Shown here: positions 6,210 through 9,748 of the stretch, one piece after another
Layout of the letters: every line of letters starts with the position of its first letter
Position numbering within the stretch: the stretch's first letter is position 1
Source of the DNA: Flavobacteriaceae bacterium
GTDB lineage: Bacteria > Bacteroidota > Bacteroidia > Flavobacteriales > Flavobacteriaceae
Reading direction: 5' to 3'
Assembly: GCA_016780435.1 (NCBI GenBank)
Contig: JADHLU010000023.1
Coordinates: 1 to 9,748, forward strand
DNA: 9,748 bases
Notes under the pieces: generated by a model
Told to the model about the DNA's origin: nothing
The model's database searches: none
The model's input: the letters and a program-made list of their open reading frames with translations, nothing else
Made by a program: the position numbers and the translations under genes

Positions 6210-7977
6210 GAAACCTTCAAAAACCAAGTTCGATTTTAAGTTGTTCGCGAAGATTTTTGCGTACACCAAGCCCTATACCGGAGTTTTTTTAATCTCGGCC
6301 ATTTCTGCGCTGCTTATTTCTGGTTTTGCCGTTCTTACCCCTTCATTAGTTGGGCAATTGATCGATGAGGCCATCACCAACAGAAACGCCGAACTTCTTT
6401 TCTCGCTAGTGATTACCATGAGCCTAGTGTTGCTGGGAGAAGTGTTTTTTCAACTCTTGTTCACCTATACGGCAAATTTGCTAGGCGAGTCGGTCATACA
6501 AGATGTCAGGGTTAGATTGGTATCTAAAATGATCCGCTTTAGAATGGCCTACTACGACAAGTCGTCTATTGGCGTTTTGGTCACCCGTGCGGTATCTGAC
6601 ATGCAAAAAATAGGGGAGATCTTTAGCCAGGGATTCTTTATGATTTTCGCTGACGTTCTCAAGATGGTGGTAGTGGCGAGCGTAATGCTGGTATTAAACT
6701 ACAGGCTAGCCCTTTTGGTATTTGCCATCATGCCGCTCATTCTCTACGCTACCAGGTGGTTTCAAAAAGCGATGAAGGTCGCTTTTGTTGAGGTCAGGGG
6801 GCAAATTGCTGCCTTGAACTCGTTTGCTCAAGAGCGTTTGGCTGGAATCAAAATTGTACAACTTTTTCACCGTGAGCAGACCGAGGCCGAGGCCTTCGAG
6901 CAGATCAATAAGAAGCATCAAGACGCCTGGTTGAAGACGGTTTGGTACAACTCTATCTTTTTTGCCGTAGCCGAATTGCTTTCTTCGATAACGGTGGGGC
7001 TCATCGTGTGGTACGGAGGTGTTCAGAATGTCGGCGGAATTACGGCTGAGCGCTACGGAGATATTTTCACCTTTATTCTGCTTTCTTCTTTGTTGTTTCG
7101 CCCGTTAAGACATATTGCCGATAAGTTTAATGTGTTGCAGATGGGCATGGTGGCGGCCTCTCGTGTGTTTGCCATACTTGAAACCGAAGACCACATAGAA
7201 GACAAGGGCACAAAAGAGGTTGACGCGATTCAAGGGGTTATCGATTTTGAGGCGGTCAAATTCAGTTATGACAATGAGAAGCAGGTCTTGAAGGGCGTTG
7301 ATTTTAGGGTTAATAAGGGGTCTTGTGTGGCTATAGTGGGTTCTACCGGGGCCGGAAAGTCGACGATCATCAACTTACTCAATCGCTTTTACGATATCAA
7401 AGAAGGCAGCATAAAGGTAGACAGTGTAGACGTGCGCGACTACAGCTTAGAGAGCCTTCGAAGGCACATAGCCGTCGTGCTTCAAGATGTGTTTTTGTTT
7501 GCCGACACAATTGCCAATAACATAAGCCTGGGCAATCCAAACGTGAGCCGTGAGTCGATTGTTCAAGCGGCAAAAGACATAGGCGTACACGAGTTTATCG
7601 AGCAGTTGCCCGGAGGATACGATTTTCGCGTAACCGAGCGCGGCAGCACCCTATCTAGCGGACAGCGCCAGCTGATAGCCTTCTTACGAGCCTATGTTTC
7701 GAATCCGAGTATATTGGTCTTAGACGAGGCGACCTCCTCGGTGGACACCTATGCAGAGCAATTGATTCAACGCGCCACTGAGCGCATCACAGAGGGTAGA
7801 ACTTCGATAATTATCGCTCATAGACTGGCAACGGTCCAAAAAGCCGATCGCATCATAGTGCTAGATCAGGGTAGGGTGGTAGAAGAGGGCACACATGAAG
7901 AATTACTCAAGCGCAAAGGCGCCTATAACGAATTGTATAAGGCTCAGTTTCTAGAAGTAGTCGATCAGAGCGCTTAA
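6199..7977 (+). CDS. ABC exporter half-transporter (MsbA/multidrug type), fused membrane and ATPase domains
   Basis: This is an inner-membrane exporter expected to work as a homodimer. The N-terminal membrane domain (about residues 20-310) has six hydrophobic segments, including 28-48, 66-90, 145-168 and 171-186. The ATPase domain (about 348-590) has A-loop Tyr357, Walker A G-S-T-G-A-G-K-S-T (381-389), Q-loop Gln429, signature L-S-S-G-Q (485-489), Walker B ending in catalytic Glu510, S-S-V-D (513-516) and switch His541. All residues for ATP hydrolysis are present. The signature has Ser for the usual first Gly. The 592-residue length is usual for MsbA-like or multidrug half-transporters. The substrate cannot be assigned: lipid-A flippase and drug export are both possible. 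It overlaps truA by 11 nt. Its stop is 18 bp from the convergent cdaA stop and no hairpin lies between them. Confidence 0.94.
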   Translation: MQAEKPSKTKFDFKLFAKIFAYTKPYTGVFLISAISALLISGFAVLTPSLVGQLIDEAITNRNAELLFSLVITMSLVLLGEVFFQLLFTYTANLLGESVIQDVRVRLVSKMIRFRMAYYDKSSIGVLVTRAVSDMQKIGEIFSQGFFMIFADVLKMVVVASVMLVLNYRLALLVFAIMPLILYATRWFQKAMKVAFVEVRGQIAALNSFAQERLAGIKIVQLFHREQTEAEAFEQINKKHQDAWLKTVWYNSIFFAVAELLSSITVGLIVWYGGVQNVGGITAERYGDIFTFILLSSLLFRPLRHIADKFNVLQMGMVAASRVFAILETEDHIEDKGTKEVDAIQGVIDFEAVKFSYDNEKQVLKGVDFRVNKGSCVAIVGSTGAGKSTIINLLNRFYDIKEGSIKVDSVDVRDYSLESLRRHIAVVLQDVFLFADTIANNISLGNPNVSRESIVQAAKDIGVHEFIEQLPGGYDFRVTERGSTLSSGQRQLIAFLRAYVSNPSILVLDEATSSVDTYAEQLIQRATERITEGRTSIIIAHRLATVQKADRIIVLDQGRVVEEGTHEELLKRKGAYNELYKAQFLEVVDQSA

Positions 7978-7995
7978 ACCCCGGATTTCTTCACA

Positions 7996-8778
7996 TTACG
8001 CTAGGTCGCGCTTTATTTTTTCTTTCAGCATGACTATAGAGTCAAAGCTCACAAAGTTCTTTTCTTTGATGTAGGAGATTTCTCCGCGCTCTTCGCTGAC
8101 CACTAGACAAATAGCATCGGTGTTTTCGGTAATGCCGATCGCTGCTTTATGGCGTAAGCCGTATTGAGCGGGAATGTCTTTAGCGTTGCTGACGGGCAAA
8201 ATAACACGGGTAGCTATAATCTTGTTTCCTTTAATGATCGCAGCCCCATCGTGAAGTGGACTATTCTTGTAGAAGATGCTTTCGATGATCGGAGCATTCA
8301 GGGTGATGTCCATGGCGTCTCCGCTGTTTTTCACAAAATCGAGGCTGTCGTTTCGCTCAATAACGATAAGCGCTCCAAGCCGCTGCATGCTTAACTTTTC
8401 GCAGGCCTCTACCAGCGCACCTATATTGGTACGTGGTTCTTTTTTTTCAGCCCGAACAAATCGAAAGAAGCGACCCATCTTCTTTGCTGAGAAGTTTCCG
8501 GATCCCAGTACCAACAAAAATCGCCGGATCTCTTGCTGAAAAACGACCACTAAAACAATGAATCCGACTTGCATAAATCCGCCTACAATGTTGCTGATCA
8601 TTTTCATCTCTAGCAATCGGGTCACATTCCAGAAGCCCCAAACGATTACCAATCCGATGAAAATATTGATGGCCACAGAACCCTTCAACAGTCGATAGAC
8701 GTAGTACAGCAGTAGGGCCACCAACAGAATGTCAATGGCATCGGTGATTTTGAAGGTTAAGAAATCAGTGAGATTCAT
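7996..8778 (-). CDS. cdaA: Membrane-bound diadenylate cyclase (c-di-AMP synthase), CdaA type
   Basis: The enzyme makes cyclic di-AMP from two ATP, a second messenger controlling potassium and osmolyte balance and cell-wall state in other bacteria. The 260-residue protein has three N-terminal hydrophobic segments (about 11-31, 36-54, 62-81), a linker (about 85-115) and a DisA_N catalytic domain (about 118-235). D-G-A (177-179) in S-P-L-H-D-G-A-A and G-L-R-H-K-A-A (207-213) are the active-site motifs. The second normally reads R-H-R; here the last Arg is Lys (codon AAA). The layout and length match CdaA rather than DisA or CdaS. It lies 30 nt downstream of folP on the same strand, a neighbour I associate with Bacteroidota rather than the cdaR-glmM context of Firmicutes. 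Confidence 0.94.
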   Translation of the reverse strand: MNLTDFLTFKITDAIDILLVALLLYYVYRLLKGSVAINIFIGLVIVWGFWNVTRLLEMKMISNIVGGFMQVGFIVLVVVFQQEIRRFLLVLGSGNFSAKKMGRFFRFVRAEKKEPRTNIGALVEACEKLSMQRLGALIVIERNDSLDFVKNSGDAMDITLNAPIIESIFYKNSPLHDGAAIIKGNKIIATRVILPVSNAKDIPAQYGLRHKAAIGITENTDAICLVVSEERGEISYIKEKNFVSFDSIVMLKEKIKRDLA

Positions 8779-8790
8779 CGTCTATTTTTT

Positions 8791-8798
8791 CAAAGGTA
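8791..8798 (-). promoter_or_regulatory. Possible internal promoter for cdaA
   Basis: In the folP-cdaA gap the minus strand reads TACCTTTG, a full match to the TAnnTTTG -7 element, 12 nt before the cdaA ATG. No TTTG lies at the expected -33 spacing, which falls inside the folP 3' end. If active, the leader would be only about 5 nt. Confidence 0.35.
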
Positions 8799-8808
8799 CA
8801 ATTTCGTG

Positions 8809-9642
8809 CTAAGTGGCTGCATCTCGAAGTTGGGTGAACAGTTTGATGCACTCTTGAGCCTCCTTTACGTCGTGTACGCGCAGCAAATGAGCTCCGCGTT
8901 CTAGGGCGGCCATGTGCAGGGCGCTGCTGCCATTTAAGGCATTTTCGGGGGTGGTGTTGAGTGTTTTGTAGATCATAGACTTTCTGCTCAAACCAATAAG
9001 CACAGGAAGCTCTAGTAACTTAAACGCGTCAAGGTGGTAAAGCAGATGAAAGTTTTGAGCGATCGTTTTGGCAAATCCGAGTCCGGGATCAACGATAAGG
9101 TCATTGATATTTCGTTTGGCCGCTTCCTCGGCAAGCGTTGAAAAAAAGTACCTGATTTCAAAGACAATATCTTGGTAATCGGTCAGGGTGTTCATGGTCT
9201 GAGGCGTGCCCCTCATGTGCATGCCCACGTACGGAACTTGGTATTCGGCGATAAGGTCGAGCATCAGATCGTCTGCCGTAGCTCCGCTCACGTCGTTTAC
9301 CATGGATGCTCCCTGCTCAAGAGCCGTTCGGGCCACCTGAGACCTAAAGGTGTCTACCGACAAAGGGATGGCCTTAAAATGTTCGCGAATAAGCCGCACC
9401 ACTGGAATTACGCGGCTGATCTCTTCTTCTACCGATATATCGGCGGCACCTGGGCGGGTAGAGTACCCACCAAGATCGATAATCGAGGCTCCTTCATCTA
9501 TGAACTGCTGAACCCTTGACAGCAGTTGATCGTGGTTTTTCAGTTTCCCGCCGTCGTAAAATGAATCTGGAGTGAGGTTCATTATGGCCATAACTCGCGG
9601 GGTACTTAGGTCAAGAAGCTGCTGATTTAAGGTAATCGTCAT
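8809..9642 (-). CDS. folP: Dihydropteroate synthase
   Basis: FolP condenses p-aminobenzoate with 6-hydroxymethyl-dihydropterin pyrophosphate to dihydropteroate in folate synthesis and is the sulfonamide target. The 277-residue TIM-barrel sequence has A-I-M-N-L-T-P-D-S-F-Y-D-G-G (19-32), D-L-G-G-Y-S-T-R-P-G-A (56-66), S-V-D-T (95-98), N-D-V-S-G (116-120), D-P-G-L-G-F (186-190... Asp186, Phe190), S-R-K-S (219-222) and R-V-H-D (255-258). Thus Asn22, Asp56, Arg63, Asp97, Asn117, Asp186, Lys221 and Arg255 are all present. Phe28 and Pro64, positions often changed in sulfonamide-resistant forms, are the usual residues. Length matches E. coli FolP (282). The gene is divergent from the next one, with 69 bp between starts, and probably heads a folP-cdaA unit. 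Confidence 0.96.
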   Translation of the reverse strand: MTITLNQQLLDLSTPRVMAIMNLTPDSFYDGGKLKNHDQLLSRVQQFIDEGASIIDLGGYSTRPGAADISVEEEISRVIPVVRLIREHFKAIPLSVDTFRSQVARTALEQGASMVNDVSGATADDLMLDLIAEYQVPYVGMHMRGTPQTMNTLTDYQDIVFEIRYFFSTLAEEAAKRNINDLIVDPGLGFAKTIAQNFHLLYHLDAFKLLELPVLIGLSRKSMIYKTLNTTPENALNGSSALHMAALERGAHLLRVHDVKEAQECIKLFTQLRDAAT

Positions 9643-9654
9643 GAGTGAATCCTT

Positions 9655-9662
9655 TATATTTG
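9655..9662 (+). promoter_or_regulatory. Possible -7 element for the rightmost gene
   Basis: TATATTTG matches TAnnTTTG on the plus strand, 49 nt before the ATG at 9712, giving a leader of about 40-45 nt. The expected -33 position, just inside the folP start region, shows no TTTG, so support is partial. Confidence 0.35.
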
Positions 9663-9711
9663 GACAAGCGATTTCTAATGCCCTAAGTTACGTTAACAGG
9701 CCAATACATTT

Positions 9712-9748
9712 ATGAGTGATACTTCTTCGCAATTTGACCAAAGTATAG
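9712..9748 (+). CDS. Start of a gene, probably DUF1599 family (partial)
   Basis: Only the first 12 codons are in the window, reading M-S-D-T-S-S-Q-F-D-Q-S-I. An in-frame TAA at 9694 leaves ATG 9712 as the only start. From memory, Bacteroidota DUF1599 proteins begin M-x-D-T-S-x-Q-Y-D-x-V-I and are often encoded divergently beside folP, and that fits here. The fragment is too short for an independent domain call. No Shine-Dalgarno sequence is present. Confidence 0.5.
   Translation, partial: MSDTSSQFDQSI

Noticed and set aside
9172..9519. 115-codon open frame on the plus strand opposite folP
   Set aside because: It is antisense to an intact, fully motif-bearing folP. The translated sequence has no hydrophobic core pattern or known motif.
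9620..9662. Full -33/-7 promoter ahead of the DUF1599-like gene
   Set aside because: The -7 is perfect, but the nearest TTTA is about 25 nt upstream, outside the usual spacing, so only the -7 element was listed.

Overview
The window looks like a chromosomal housekeeping segment from a member of the Bacteroidota, most likely of the Flavobacteriales type. Several things point there. No clear Shine-Dalgarno sequence was seen at the starts inspected. Promoter -7 elements match TAnnTTTG. Rho carries a long Arg/Asn/Glu-rich insertion. A DUF4293 membrane protein sits next to rho, ProRS is the short archaeal/eukaryal-like form, and folP is next to cdaA. I see no transposase, integrase, phage gene, CRISPR array or toxin-antitoxin pair.

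Layout from left to right. (1) Positions 1-527, minus strand: the N-terminal part of an unrecognised lipoprotein with a tetrapeptide-repeat tail, divergent from proS. (2) 591-2586, plus strand: proS (prolyl-tRNA synthetase), then a near-consensus promoter, two identical tRNA-Glu(UUC) genes and rpsT (ribosomal protein S20), closed by a strong bidirectional terminator. (3) 2670-4301, minus strand: rho, with a 155-nt upstream region whose transcript would be C-rich and G-poor. (4) 4457-4858, plus strand: a four-helix DUF4293 membrane protein, divergent from rho, behind a promoter so close that its mRNA may be almost leaderless. (5) 4919-5422, minus strand: a YfcE/MJ0936-type metallophosphoesterase. 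(6) 5460-7977, plus strand: truA overlapping an ABC exporter gene of the MsbA/multidrug half-transporter type. (7) 7996-9642, minus strand: folP then cdaA (diadenylate cyclase). (8) From 9712, plus strand: the first 12 codons of a gene probably of the DUF1599 family.

Functionally the block is about translation and RNA: tRNA charging (ProRS), tRNA supply (tRNA-Glu), the small ribosomal subunit (S20), tRNA pseudouridylation (TruA) and transcription termination (Rho). Beside it are folate synthesis, c-di-AMP signalling and an envelope ABC exporter. No novel multi-gene system is visible. The points most worth checking are regulatory: the tRNA-Glu/tRNA-Glu/rpsT co-transcript, a possible Rho-binding leader on rho, the near-leaderless DUF4293 and cdaA promoters, and an inverted repeat between two GTG-started divergent genes. 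Protein-level oddities are the lipoprotein repeat tail, a ProRS that has lost most zinc ligands, and an RHK in place of RHR in CdaA.
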